Notes: a model not told the origin generated them from the letters alone. A stretch of 64,000 nucleotides of DNA from an uncultured beta proteobacterium (GCA_903934295.1 CAIZNI010000041.1:1-64000); one strand, 5' to 3'. Numbered from the stretch's first letter, positions 1-8,340 are shown. Numbers and translations: made by a program.

Positions 1-2
1 CC

Positions 3-494
3 GCCGGGCCGGGTCGGGCCGCGTACCGGGTCACGAGACGGCGCACTCGCCGACGGCCGGCCGGCGCGCCCCGCCGGCGTCGGGCGGCTGCGCGGCCTGC
101 CCTCGCGCTCGCCGAACCGCTTGCCGATTCAGCGGTGGTGCCCCTGCTGGAACAGCCGGCCAAGGAATCCCCGGTGGTGTCCGCATCCGCTGCAGAGTCG
201 GCCGCCGACCAGGGGGAAGAGCCTCGCGATCAGCAGTCGCTGGACCGGATGCAGCAGGCGCTCGACCTGGTGGTGAGCACCATCGAGGCGCTGGCGGCCG
301 AGCGTGGCGAGGACGAGAAGATCTGGGGCTCGATGGTCAAGCAGACCCTGAAGCGGCGCAAGCCGGGGTTCAACGAGAGCTATTACGGATTCCGCTCCTT
401 TAACCGCCTGCTCGAGGAGGCGCGCGAACGCGGGCTGATCGAGCTCGATCTGGACGATAAGTCGGGCGGCTACACGGTTCGCAGCCTGGCCTGA
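3..494 (+). CDS. C-terminal part of a NYN/OST-HTH domain protein (5' end outside window)
   Basis: The frame is open from the left edge to the TGA at 492-494, so only the end of the gene is present. The visible part starts with an Arg/Ala/Pro-rich linker, passes an acidic stretch, and ends in a compact helix-turn-helix module of about 65 residues (motif KIWGSMVKQTLKRRKPGF, then YYGFRSFNRLL). This resembles the OST-HTH/LOTUS module that follows NYN ribonuclease domains in proteobacterial DUF88/LabA-like proteins. In that family the N-terminal NYN domain is a PIN-like RNase and the OST-HTH is thought to bind RNA; the catalytic domain is not in this window. An internal ATG-like GTG at 135 could serve as a start, but the open frame upstream and the domain layout favour a truncated longer gene. 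It converges on imuB, 24 bp away. Confidence 0.7.
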   Translation, partial: AGPGRAAYRVTRRRTRRRPAGAPRRRRAAARPALALAEPLADSAVVPLLEQPAKESPVVSASAAESAADQGEEPRDQQSLDRMQQALDLVVSTIEALAAERGEDEKIWGSMVKQTLKRRKPGFNESYYGFRSFNRLLEEARERGLIELDLDDKSGGYTVRSLA

Positions 495-518
495 ATCGGA
501 CTCTCGGCCGTCAGGCGC

Positions 519-2063
519 CTATCCGAAGCGGCCCTGCAGAAACCAGCCGGCACGCGTGCCGGCATCGGGCAGGCGCTCACGGTAGATCCACAGCAGCATG
601 TCGGTTTCATCGCTGGCGATGAAGTAATCGCGCTGCACCAGGTGGTTGTCCCACCAACCGGTTTCGATGCGTTCCGGGCCCGCCAGCAGGGCGAGCGGGC
701 CGTGCCACCAGGGCCGATCGTTGCGTTCGGTCAGCGCCTGGGGCTTGTCGAGCATCCAGAGCGGTCTGGGCAGCGAGCCCCATGACGGTTCCGGCGAGCA
801 TGACGATCCTGGCGCCGGCGATTCGGCGGTCAGCGCATCCACGTTGGCGCTGGCCAGCCGATAGGCGTACTCCGGACGATGATCGGCCGCCGGCAGCAGT
901 TGCAGCACCCGGTCGCGCCCCAGTCGGGACTGCAGGCGTTCCACCAGCCGTCCCAGACTTTCGCGGGCATTGGCGGGCAGGGCGAACAGGGTGGTGTTGA
1001 CCGCAGGCATCACGCTGACCTGGTCGCAGCCGATCTGCAGGGTGTGCACCGGCGCGCGCAGGCGGGTGATGGCCAGTTTCTCGCGCAGCAGGATGGCCAG
1101 CCGGTCGATGTCGCGGGTGGCGTCGGCGGTCTGGAGGTCGATGCGGGTGGGCTCGCCGTCGTCATGGGCGGCCAGCAGTTCGATGGATCGGGTGGCGGCA
1201 TGCCGCGCGGCCAGCCAGCCGCACAACAGCACCACCAGACGGCGCGCGCCGAACAGCAACGCTTGTGCATTGTCCACCTGCGCCAGCAGTTCCAGTCGTG
1301 CGCTGAAAACCGCCGGCGCCTCGAACCATTCGCGGGGTTCGGGCACCCGGCCGAAGGCGCGATCGAGCTCGGTGAGCAGGTGACGCCCGAACCGCCGCGC
1401 CAGCCCGGCGCGGGGCAACTGCGCGAGCTCTTTCAGGTGGTGGGCGCCGATGGTCTGGAGGACATCGGCATGCGCGCCCGCGGTGTCGAGCAGTCCGGAT
1501 GGCACGCCCGACAGTCGCGCATTGAGCAGGGCTGGATTCTCGGCGAGCAGCCCGTCCTGGTGGCGAGCCAGCAGCCAGGCGCCGGTGGCGGTGGGGGCGC
1601 AGGCGATGCGTGTGACGAAACCGAGATCGGCGAGCCCGGTGCGCAGTGCCGCGGTCAGCGCGTCGCGTCCGCCGAACAGGCGCAGGCTGGGTTCGATCTC
1701 GAGCAGCAGGCCAGCCGCTTTGGCGTCGCCTCGCGCGGCCATGCCCAGGCCCTGGGCGGGCGTGAACTGCAGGCTGACCGAGGGCGTGAACTGCAGCGCC
1801 CAGCCCGCGGCCTGATGCAACGCGTCGAGTTCCTGGCGCGGATCGCGCTCGCGCAGCACCAGATCGGGCAGCAAAGCGAGGGCAGTGGCGCGCTTCATGC
1901 CGGGGTGGATGCCCTGCTGCGCGGCCTGCGGGCAGGCCAGCAGGATTCGCTGGTTGTCGCAGACCGCCAGAGCCGGATTCGCCGCCGGGCAGGCGGGTGC
2001 GATGATGGCCCGCAGGAACACCTCGAGCGCCAGGTTCGGGAACTCAACGCCCAGCCAGATCAT
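519..2063 (-). CDS. imuB: ImuB, catalytically inactive Y-family polymerase subunit of the SOS mutasome
   Basis: About 514 residues in the Y-family DNA polymerase fold. At the N-terminus, where active Y polymerases have the metal-binding D-x-D, this protein reads LGVEFPNLALEV, so it lacks the catalytic acidic pair as ImuB proteins do. The C-terminus has the family signature around GWWDNHLVQRDYF and ends GWFLQGRFG. ImuB is known to link the beta clamp, ImuA and DnaE2 during mutagenic translesion synthesis. I chose the ATG at 2061-2063 because the protein then begins MIWLGVEFP as in homologues; the frame stays open further upstream but runs into imuA. It lies 40 bp after imuA on the same strand. 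No dnaE2 follows, because the next gene is on the other strand. Confidence 0.88.
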   Translation of the reverse strand: MIWLGVEFPNLALEVFLRAIIAPACPAANPALAVCDNQRILLACPQAAQQGIHPGMKRATALALLPDLVLRERDPRQELDALHQAAGWALQFTPSVSLQFTPAQGLGMAARGDAKAAGLLLEIEPSLRLFGGRDALTAALRTGLADLGFVTRIACAPTATGAWLLARHQDGLLAENPALLNARLSGVPSGLLDTAGAHADVLQTIGAHHLKELAQLPRAGLARRFGRHLLTELDRAFGRVPEPREWFEAPAVFSARLELLAQVDNAQALLFGARRLVVLLCGWLAARHAATRSIELLAAHDDGEPTRIDLQTADATRDIDRLAILLREKLAITRLRAPVHTLQIGCDQVSVMPAVNTTLFALPANARESLGRLVERLQSRLGRDRVLQLLPAADHRPEYAYRLASANVDALTAESPAPGSSCSPEPSWGSLPRPLWMLDKPQALTERNDRPWWHGPLALLAGPERIETGWWDNHLVQRDYFIASDETDMLLWIYRERLPDAGTRAGWFLQGRFG

Positions 2064-2103
2064 GGTGTGGCAGCTGATCGTGCGGGGACACCGCCGAAGC
2101 GGA

Positions 2104-2859
2104 TCAAGCGCGCAGCGGCTCGGGCAGCACCGTGCCGGATGCGCCGGATGACACGGGGCGGCGCGTGTCCTGACGCGCATGAATGGTGTGCAGCGACTGG
2201 CGCGGCGCGAGCGCTTCGGCAGCCGGGCGCGCGCGCAGCCGGATGGCGGCCACCGGTTGCGGGAGGTCGAGTGTGATCGGGTCGGCCAGTACCGGCCCGC
2301 GCCGCTTGAGCACCTGCACCGACAGCCGTTGCTCGGGTTTGGGCAGCAAGAGCAGCCGCAGCGGCGCCGGTGAGGACTCGAACTGTGCGGCCAGGGATCG
2401 GAACAGGAAGACCGGGCCCTGGGTGCCTTGGGCGGCCAACTGCAGGCGGCGCAGGTGCTCGGGTCGGGTGCGCTCCTGCGGCAGCCAGGCCAGCAGGCAG
2501 CCGAAGCTGGCGCTTTTGAGGGTTTGCTCGACGGCCCACAGACGATCGGCTGCCTGGGGCGCCTGGACGATGAGCAACTGGTTCAGATCGATGCCGAAGC
2601 TGCTGAGCGCCGGCGCATAGGGAATGTGTGGCGGCGCCAGCAGCACGATGATGCGGCGCTCCCGGCTCAGCTGGCGCAGCAGCGGCACCAGCAGCCGCAG
2701 TTCGCCCGCACCGGGCTCGCGGGCGATGAGTTCGGTGAGCATGCCGGTGGGCCAGCCGGATCCGGGCAGTTCGGCGTCGAGCCGGGGAAATCCGCTGGAC
2801 AGACCCGGCTGCTGGGTCTGTCCGAGTTCATGGGCGCGCCAGACGGATGCGGGAAACAT
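2104..2859 (-). CDS. imuA: ImuA, RecA-like translesion synthesis accessory protein
   Basis: About 251 residues. The N-terminal part (SSGFPRLDAELPGSGWP, then GMLTELI) has the RecA/SulA-like arrangement typical of ImuA, where the Walker A loop is weak or missing; central IIVLLAPPHIPYAP and CLLAWLPQ segments also fit the family. ImuA works with ImuB and DnaE2 in SOS mutagenesis and is thought to couple the complex to RecA or DNA. The start ATG at 2857-2859 is set by a strong AGGAGG eight bases upstream. The gene follows lexA on the same strand, 85 bp downstream of the lexA stop, so lexA-imuA-imuB is probably one SOS-controlled transcript. Family membership is recognised from overall pattern; the weak ATP-binding motif leaves some uncertainty about biochemistry. 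Confidence 0.85.
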   Translation of the reverse strand: MFPASVWRAHELGQTQQPGLSSGFPRLDAELPGSGWPTGMLTELIAREPGAGELRLLVPLLRQLSRERRIIVLLAPPHIPYAPALSSFGIDLNQLLIVQAPQAADRLWAVEQTLKSASFGCLLAWLPQERTRPEHLRRLQLAAQGTQGPVFLFRSLAAQFESSPAPLRLLLLPKPEQRLSVQVLKRRGPVLADPITLDLPQPVAAIRLRARPAAEALAPRQSLHTIHARQDTRRPVSSGASGTVLPEPLRA

Positions 2860-2867
2860 GGTGACAA

Positions 2868-2873
2868 CCTCCT
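2868..2873 (-). promoter_or_regulatory. Shine-Dalgarno of imuA
   Basis: AGGAGG on the minus strand, eight bases before the ATG at 2857-2859. It decides the start: an upstream in-frame ATG-equivalent at 2875-2877 would place the SD inside the coding region. Confidence 0.8.
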
Positions 2874-2944
2874 GCACCCGAGCTTTTGGCTGGGGTGGCT
2901 AGGGCCTGAAAGCCCGGAACTGCGGTGGTGGATCGAGGCTCGGT

Positions 2945-3592
2945 TCAGAGCGCCCGGGAGCCTCGGATCAACCCGACGCCCAGGCCTTCCAGGGCGAATT
3001 CATCCTGGCGGGTGTCGAGCACGATGGGCGCGTAGTCGGGGTTTTCAGGCAGCAACTCGACCACATGACCCCGCCGGCGCCAGCGTTTGACGGTCACGTC
3101 ATCGCCCACGCGGGCCACCACGATCTGACCGTTGCGCACTTCCTGTGTGCGGTGCACCGCGAGCAGATCGCCATCGAGGATGCCGGCATCGCGCATGCTC
3201 ATGCCGCGCACTTTCAGCAGGTAGTCGGGGCGCTGTTCGAAGAGCTTGGGATCCAGGGCGAAGCTGGCTTCGATGTGCTCCTGGGCCAGGATGGGACTGC
3301 CGGCGGCGACCCGGCCGACCAGGGGAATCGACAGGGCGATCTGGACCGCGCCGGGCGTGTCGCTGCCGGCACTGTCCGGCATCATCTTGAGCCGGATGCC
3401 GCGCGACGCGCCGGCGGTCAGCTCGATCACGCCTTTGCGGGCGAGCGCCTTCAGGTGTTCCTCGGCGGCATTGGGCGAACGGAACCCGAGCTGCTGTGCG
3501 ATCTCGGCTCGCGTCGGCGGAAACCCGGTGTTGGCGATGTGGTGCCTGATCAGGACCAGGATTTCCTGCTGCCGTGCGGTGAGCTCTCGCAT
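2945..3592 (-). CDS. lexA: LexA, SOS repressor and self-cleaving serine protease
   Basis: 215 residues, usual LexA length. Residues 1-65 form the winged HTH ([15 protein letters not shown]; recognition helix region around [13 protein letters not shown]). The cleavage bond is Ala97-Gly98 in RVAAGSP. The S24-type peptidase domain has Ser132 (GMSMRDAG) and Lys169 (DVTVKRW) as the Ser-Lys dyad. RecA-ssDNA filaments stimulate self-cleavage, which releases SOS promoters. The gene is headed by a perfect LexA box about 95 bp upstream that overlaps its own -10 region, so it is autoregulated. It leads the imuA-imuB cassette. All key residues are present and I expect a functional repressor. Confidence 0.97.
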   Translation of the reverse strand: MRELTARQQEILVLIRHHIANTGFPPTRAEIAQQLGFRSPNAAEEHLKALARKGVIELTAGASRGIRLKMMPDSAGSDTPGAVQIALSIPLVGRVAAGSPILAQEHIEASFALDPKLFEQRPDYLLKVRGMSMRDAGILDGDLLAVHRTQEVRNGQIVVARVGDDVTVKRWRRRGHVVELLPENPDYAPIVLDTRQDEFALEGLGVGLIRGSRAL

Positions 3593-3687
3593 GTGGGGCC
3601 TGTGGTCGTGTTGGGGATATGCCGAAGCGCTGGCAGGAAAACGGGGAAGCCCGGGATCAGGCGCATTGATCGAGGCTCAGTCAGTGC

Positions 3688-3703
3688 CTGTATTTTTATA
3701 CAG
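3688..3703. promoter_or_regulatory. LexA binding site (SOS box)
   Basis: CTGTATTTTTATACAG: perfect CTGT-N8-ACAG dyad, the canonical proteobacterial SOS box. It sits 95-111 bp upstream of the lexA ATG and overlaps the likely -10 element. The only other gene facing it is the RRM gene, whose ATG is 230 bp away, so lexA-imuAB is the expected target. Confidence 0.92.
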
Positions 3704-3720
3704 TTCCCGCGAGATTTCAA
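3692..3720 (-). promoter_or_regulatory. Candidate sigma-70 promoter of lexA
   Basis: On the minus strand TTGAAA (3715-3720) is followed after 17 bp by AAAAAT (3692-3697), inside the SOS box. The -35 matches five of six consensus bases and the -10 four of six. LexA bound to the box would block polymerase. The start point is inferred from motif spacing only. Confidence 0.55.
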
Positions 3721-3861
3721 GAGGCAGATTCATGCTGCACGCGCAAGAATGAGATTCCTCACCCGCAGCAAGGGGATATGCAAGGCTTTCGGCTTTATGG
3801 CACATTCATTCAGCGCAAGGCTCCGGCTTGTGTTTCTGCAAGTCTCTGGCTCCAGGCTAGG

Positions 3862-3905
3862 ATTGCATTTCCCGGTTCGCTGACCCGGTCACCTCGAAAT
3901 GCAAT
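3862..3905 (+). promoter_or_regulatory. Perfect 10-bp inverted repeat in the leader of the RRM gene
   Basis: ATTGCATTTC (3862-3871) pairs exactly with GAAATGCAAT (3896-3905) across a 24-nt GC-rich loop. A U-rich stretch (GTTCTGTTTTGTT) follows, then the GAGGA ribosome site and the ATG at 3933. If transcribed it makes a hairpin ending 27 nt before the start codon. It could be a cold- or protein-responsive leader element, an attenuator, or a DNA operator. The repeat is seen directly; the role is inference. Confidence 0.5.
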
Positions 3906-3932
3906 GTTCTGTTTTGTTCCGAGGATGAACTG

Positions 3933-4448
3933 ATGCCCACAAAGATCTATGTCGGCAACCTGCCCTGGCGGGCTACCGACGCCCAACTCACCCAGCTGTT
4001 CGGCGCCCATGGCGAAGTGACCGATGCCCGCATCGTCACTGACCGTGAGACCGGACGTTCCCGCGGTTTCGGCTTCGTGACCATGACGGCCGCCGATGCC
4101 GCCCAGAACGCCATTCGCGCGCTGAACGGCCACTCCCTGGAAGGTCGAGCCCTCGTGGTCAACGAGGCGCGTGAGCAGCAGGGCGGTGGTGGCGGTGGTG
4201 GTGGGTTCCGTCGAAGCGGTGGTGGCGGCGGCGGGGGCTACGGTGGTGGTGGCGGCAGCGGTGGTGGTTACGGTGGTGGTGGTGGTGGTGGTGGTTACGG
4301 CGGTGATCGCGGCGGTGGTGGTGAGCGCAGCGGCGGATACGGCGGTGGCGGTGGCGAGCGCAGCGGCGGCGGCGGCGGTGGTTACGGCGGCGATCGCGGT
4401 GGCGGTTATGGTGGCGATCGCGGTGGTGGTGAACGCCGGGGACGATAG
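3933..4448 (+). CDS. Glycine-rich RRM RNA-binding protein (cold-inducible type)
   Basis: 171 residues. Residues 3-80 are a single RRM with RNP2 (IYVGNL, residues 5-10) and RNP1 (RGFGFVTM, residues 44-51). The rest, from about residue 85, is an extreme Gly-rich tail with interspersed Tyr, Arg and Asp (repeats such as GGYGGDRGGG), like RGG-box or cyanobacterial/proteobacterial Rbp proteins. Such proteins bind single-stranded RNA and are often cold-induced; the tail can add RNA affinity or self-association. SD GAGGA precedes the ATG by seven bases. The GGT/GGC-repeat tail is prone to slippage, so length may vary between strains. A hairpin in the leader and a strong terminator about 190 bp downstream bracket the transcript. 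Confidence 0.9.
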   Translation: MPTKIYVGNLPWRATDAQLTQLFGAHGEVTDARIVTDRETGRSRGFGFVTMTAADAAQNAIRALNGHSLEGRALVVNEAREQQGGGGGGGGFRRSGGGGGGGYGGGGGSGGGYGGGGGGGGYGGDRGGGGERSGGYGGGGGERSGGGGGGYGGDRGGGYGGDRGGGERRGR

Positions 4449-4639
4449 CAGCGGCGAAGCAGACGGCGCCGCCGGGGGTTCCGGCCGGTTCGTCTGATCC
4501 TGTTCTGCCCGCATCCGTGATGGAAAAATCGAGTGCGCCGGTTGGCGCCTCGGCCTGACAGCAGGCTGGCGCCGATCTTATGACGGGCAAGCGCTGTTTC
4601 AGTGAGTTTCTGCGGCGCCCAAGCGCCCGCACCATGATG

Positions 4640-4667
4640 CCGTTCCCGAGTGGAACGGTTTTTTTTT
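4640..4667 (+). terminator. Rho-independent terminator
   Basis: CCGTTCC - CGAGT - GGAACGG stem-loop followed by nine T residues. It lies 190 bp after the RRM gene and 70 bp before the next ATG on the same strand, so it probably ends the RRM transcript. The 3' UTR between shows nothing else I can support. Confidence 0.85.
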
Positions 4668-4737
4668 ATCTCGATGTCAGCCGTGATCGCCCCCTGGCGG
4701 CCGATCGCGTGCCCGGCACCGCTGACGGGGAAATCAG

Positions 4738-5619
4738 ATGATCGAACGGGTGGGGGTGATCGGCGCCGGTGTGATGGGCATGGGCATCGCCGCCAGTGCG
4801 CTGCGGGGCGGCTTCCAGGTGACCATCCGCGACACCGACCCGGTCCGCGAGGATCTGGCCCGTGCGGGCGGGCTGCGTGTCGCCGCCTCGCCGGCAGAAC
4901 TGGCCGGGCTTTGCGAGGCGATCGCCATCGTGGTGGTCGATGCGGCCCAGATCGATGCGGTGTACCGGGGGCCGTCGGGACTGCTGGCGGCACTGGCTCC
5001 CCACCACCTGATCCTGTTGTGCAGCACCATCTCGCCGGTCGACAGCGCCCGCCTGGCCGCCGACATCGCCGCCACTGGCGCGGCCGTGCTGGATGCGCCG
5101 ATTTCCGGTGGTCCGGCCCGGGCCCTGGCGGGCACGATGAGCATGATGCTCGCGGGTGATGCGCAGGCCCTGGCGCGCGCCGAGCCCTTGCTGCAGGCGA
5201 TCGCCGGGCGCCGCTTCGTGATCGGCCCGCAGCCGGGCGACGCGGCCAAGGCCAAGCTCGTCAACAACCTGATGGCCGGCATCCACCTGATGGCGGGTGC
5301 CGAGGCGATTGCGCTGGCCGAGCGCCTGGGTCTGGATCCGGCGCAGATGACCGAACTGATCTCCGCCAGTTCCGGACAGAGCTGGATATTCGATGACCGG
5401 ATGCCGCGCGCGCTGGCTGGCGACTTCGCGCCGCGCGCGCAGGCGCATGTGCTGACCAAGGATGTCCGGCTGGTCAATGAAGCGGCCGCGGCCGCGGGGC
5501 TCGAACTGCCCCTGGGCGCCCTGGTGCGCGACCTCCTGCAGGCCACCTGCGACGGCGGCTGGCGCACCGAGGATGACGCCGCCGCGCTGTTGTTCTACCG
5601 GCAGCGATTTGCCGGCTGA
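4738..5619 (+). CDS. NAD(P)-dependent beta-hydroxyacid dehydrogenase (3-hydroxyisobutyrate dehydrogenase family)
   Basis: 293 residues. N-terminal Rossmann fold with GVIGAGVMGMGIA; substrate-binding motif DAPISGGPARALAGT at about residues 120-134; catalytic Lys in the AKAKLVNN segment near residue 173. The family includes 3-hydroxyisobutyrate dehydrogenase, tartronate semialdehyde reductase and GLYR-type reductases, which oxidise or reduce a beta-hydroxy acid with NAD(P). The exact substrate cannot be told from motifs. The start is the first ATG after the terminator, preceded by GGGGAAA. It converges on the ETF-QO gene with a 6-bp gap, and has no same-strand partner. Confidence 0.85.
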   Translation: MIERVGVIGAGVMGMGIAASALRGGFQVTIRDTDPVREDLARAGGLRVAASPAELAGLCEAIAIVVVDAAQIDAVYRGPSGLLAALAPHHLILLCSTISPVDSARLAADIAATGAAVLDAPISGGPARALAGTMSMMLAGDAQALARAEPLLQAIAGRRFVIGPQPGDAAKAKLVNNLMAGIHLMAGAEAIALAERLGLDPAQMTELISASSGQSWIFDDRMPRALAGDFAPRAQAHVLTKDVRLVNEAAAAAGLELPLGALVRDLLQATCDGGWRTEDDAAALLFYRQRFAG

Positions 5620-5625
5620 GGACGC

Positions 5626-7275
5626 TCACATGTTGGCGTAGTTGGGACCGCCGCCGCCTTCGGGGACCACCCAGACGATGTTCTGCGACGGGTCCTTGAT
5701 GTCGCAGGTCTTGCAGTGCACGCAGTTCTGGGCGTTGATCTGGAGCCGGTCGCTGCCGTCCTCGTTCTTCATGTACTCGTAGACGCCGGCCGGACAGTAA
5801 CGGCCCTCGGGACCGGCGTACCGGGCCAGGTTCAGGCTGACCGGCACCGAGGCGTCTTTCAGCGTCAGGTGAATCGGCTGGTTTTCTTCATGGTTGGTGT
5901 TGGCGATGAACACCGACGACAGCCGGTCGAAGGTGAGCTTGCCGTCGGGCTTGGGATAGACGATCGGCTCGAATTCGGCGGCCGGCCGCAGCATTTCATG
6001 GTCGGCATGGGTGTTGTGCAGCGTCCAGGGCGCCTTGCCCTTGAACACCACCTGGTCGATGCCGACCAGCAGCGTCCCGGTCCACAGGCCCTTGCTCATC
6101 ATCGGCTTGAAGTTGCGCGCCCGGTACAGCTCATCATGCAGCCACGACGCCTTGAATGCCGCCGGATACGCGTCCAGGGTGTCGCCGCTGCGGCCGGCGC
6201 CCACCGCCTCGAACGCCGCTTCGGCCGCCAGCATGCCGGTCTTGATGGCGGCGTGGCTGCCCTTGATGCGCGAGGCGTTCAGGAACCCGGCATCGCAGCC
6301 GATCAGCGCGCCGCCCGGAAACACCAGGTCGGGCAGCGCATTGATGCCGCCGGCGGTGATGGCGCGCGCGCCGTAGGCCAGCCGCTTGCCGCCTTCGAAG
6401 AAGGTCCGGATCGAGGGATGGGTCTTGTAGCGCTGGAACTCCTCGTACGGCGACAGGTAGGGGTTCTGGTAGGCCAGCCCGACCACGAAGCCGACCGCGA
6501 CCTGGTTGTTCTCGAGGTGGTACAGGAACGAACCGCCGTAGGTGTCGCTGCCCAGCGGCCAGCCCGCGGTGTGGACGACCAGACCCGCCTTGTGCTTTGC
6601 CGGGTCGATCTCCCAGAGCTCCTTCAGGCCGATGCCGTAGCTTTGCGGATCGCGACCGGCGGCCAGGTCGAAGCGGGTCATCAGCTGCTTGCCCAGATGC
6701 CCGCGCGCGCCTTCGGCGAACAGGGTGTAGCGGGCGTGCAGTTCCATGCCGGGCTGGAAGTTGTCGGTCGGCTCGCCATCGCGTCCGACGCCCATGTTGC
6801 CGGTGGCCACGCCCTTGACCGATCCGTTGTCGTGGAACAGCACCTCGGCGGCAGCGAAGCCCGGATAGATCTCGACCCCCAGGCCTTCGGCCTGCTGGCC
6901 GAGCCAGCGCACCACGTTGGCCAGGCTGATCACATAGTTGCCGTGATTGCGGAAGCAGCCGGGCAGCAGCCAGTCGGGCACGGTGCGCGAGCCGGTTTCG
7001 GACAGGAACATGAAGCGGTCTTCGATGACCGGCGTGTTCAGCGGCGCGCCCATCGACTGCCAGTCGGGGAACAGTTCGGTGATGGCGCGCGGATCCATCA
7101 CCGCGCCCGAGAGGATGTGCGCACCGACCTCGGAGCCTTTTTCGATCACGCACACGCCGATCTCGGCGCCTGCCGCCGCCGCCATCTGCTTGAGGCGGAT
7201 CGCCGCCGACAAGCCGGCGGGCCCGCCGCCCACGATCACCACGTCGAATTCCATCGAATCGCGTTGGATGTCCAT
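5626..7275 (-). CDS. Electron transfer flavoprotein-ubiquinone oxidoreductase
   Basis: 549 residues, full length for the family. The N-terminus has the FAD dinucleotide fold (DVVIVGGGPAGLSAAI), the body has the quinone-binding and membrane-surface segments of ETF-QO, and the C-terminus carries the 4Fe-4S ligands (CPAGVYEY, then NCVHCKTCDIKDP). The enzyme takes electrons from reduced ETF, which collects them from acyl-CoA and other dehydrogenases, and passes them to ubiquinone at the inner membrane. The start ATG at 7273-7275 follows GGGGAAAGAAG; the frame continues upstream but has no conserved residues there. It is divergent from the SDR gene, sharing about 180 bp of upstream DNA. The absence of etfAB nearby is not unusual. 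Confidence 0.95.
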   Translation of the reverse strand: MDIQRDSMEFDVVIVGGGPAGLSAAIRLKQMAAAAGAEIGVCVIEKGSEVGAHILSGAVMDPRAITELFPDWQSMGAPLNTPVIEDRFMFLSETGSRTVPDWLLPGCFRNHGNYVISLANVVRWLGQQAEGLGVEIYPGFAAAEVLFHDNGSVKGVATGNMGVGRDGEPTDNFQPGMELHARYTLFAEGARGHLGKQLMTRFDLAAGRDPQSYGIGLKELWEIDPAKHKAGLVVHTAGWPLGSDTYGGSFLYHLENNQVAVGFVVGLAYQNPYLSPYEEFQRYKTHPSIRTFFEGGKRLAYGARAITAGGINALPDLVFPGGALIGCDAGFLNASRIKGSHAAIKTGMLAAEAAFEAVGAGRSGDTLDAYPAAFKASWLHDELYRARNFKPMMSKGLWTGTLLVGIDQVVFKGKAPWTLHNTHADHEMLRPAAEFEPIVYPKPDGKLTFDRLSSVFIANTNHEENQPIHLTLKDASVPVSLNLARYAGPEGRYCPAGVYEYMKNEDGSDRLQINAQNCVHCKTCDIKDPSQNIVWVVPEGGGGPNYANM

Positions 7276-7456
7276 TCGCTTCTTTCCCCGCTGTCCAGAA
7301 TCCCGGGATTTTCGGTCAATCCCGGTGGCGGCGCAAACCGGACCGTGTTGGTGACGCGGCGCCGGCCGGCGGGCGCGGCGTTTGCCTGTGCGATCATCGG
7401 GGCCGGACCGTCGCGCACGCGTCGGCAATGTCCCTTCTGAACCCATCGTCGGCACC

Positions 7457-8242
7457 ATGACCACCACATTCGATCTCACCGGAAAAATCGCATTCGTCAC
7501 CGGCGCCTCCAGCGGCTTGGGTGCCCGCTTCGCGCGTGTTCTCGCGGCCAACGGCGCCGAAGTGGTGCTGGCCTCGCGTCGCGTTGAACGCTTGAAGGAG
7601 TTGCGCGCCGAGATCGAGGCCGAAGGCGGCGCGGCCCATGTGGTGGCGCTCGATGTCACCGATCACGACAGCATCCGCGCGGCCGTCGCCCATGCCGAGA
7701 CCGAGGCCGGGCCGATCGACATCCTGGTCAACAATTCCGGGGTCAGCACCACCCAGAAGCTGATCGATGTCACCGACGAGGACTACGAGTTCGTCTTCGA
7801 CACCAACACCCGCGGCTCGTTCTTCGTGGCTCAGGAAGTCGCCAAGCGGATGATCGCGCGGGCTCGCGGCGCGGCCGGCAACGCACAGCCCCGACAGTCG
7901 CGGATCATCAACATCGCCTCGATGGCGGGCCTGAAGGTGCTCTCGCAGATCGGGCTGTACTGCATGAGCAAGGCGGCGGTCGTGCACATGACCAAGGCGA
8001 TGGCGCTCGAGTGGGGCCGCTACGACATCAACGTCAACGCGATCTGCCCCGGCTACATCGTCACCGAGCTCAACGAGTCGCACTGGGAGACCGAGGCCGG
8101 ACGCAAGCTGGTCCAGATCCTGCCGCGCAAGCGGCTGGGCCAGGCGCAGGACCTGGACGGGCTGCTGCTGCTGCTGGCCTCGGAACAGTCGGGTTTCATC
8201 AACGGCGCGGTGATCGCCGCCGACGACGGGTTCGCGCTCTAG
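7457..8242 (+). CDS. Short-chain dehydrogenase/reductase, classical type
   Basis: 261 residues. Cofactor motif TGASSGLG, NNSG-type stabilising motif (VNNSG), catalytic Ser in NIASMAG, Tyr-Lys in YCMSKAA, and the PGYI(V)TE loop that follows in classical SDRs. The acidic residue normally deciding NAD use is replaced by SRR after the second strand, which suggests NADP preference. Substrate is unknown; the divergent ETF-QO hints at fatty acid or branched-chain metabolism but does not prove it. I place the start at the ATG at 7457 (MTTTFDLTGK) because earlier in-frame residues are Arg-rich and unlike SDR N-termini. Its stop is directly followed by a repeat-filled convergent junction. Confidence 0.85.
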   Translation: MTTTFDLTGKIAFVTGASSGLGARFARVLAANGAEVVLASRRVERLKELRAEIEAEGGAAHVVALDVTDHDSIRAAVAHAETEAGPIDILVNNSGVSTTQKLIDVTDEDYEFVFDTNTRGSFFVAQEVAKRMIARARGAAGNAQPRQSRIINIASMAGLKVLSQIGLYCMSKAAVVHMTKAMALEWGRYDINVNAICPGYIVTELNESHWETEAGRKLVQILPRKRLGQAQDLDGLLLLLASEQSGFINGAVIAADDGFAL

Positions 8243-8247
8243 GCGGG

Positions 8248-8340
8248 CGCCTTTCGGGTGCCAGGCTGACGCCTTTCGGGCGCCAGGCCAGCGCCTTCCG
8301 GGCCCGCGCCTTCCGGGATCCGGGTCCGCGCCTTCAGAGG
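8248..8340. repeat. Imperfect minisatellite, 22-bp period, at a convergent junction
   Basis: The core CGCCTTTCGGG/CGCCTTCCGGG recurs at 8248, 8270, 8292, 8307 and 8329, mostly 22 bp apart with one 15-bp step. It fills the whole space between the stop of the SDR gene and the stop of the DUF3422 gene. No stem typical of a terminator is evident. Confidence 0.75.

Noticed and set aside
4159-4635. Thr/Ala- and His-rich antisense frames over the RRM glycine tail
   Set aside because: They are only the complements of GGT/GGC repeats.
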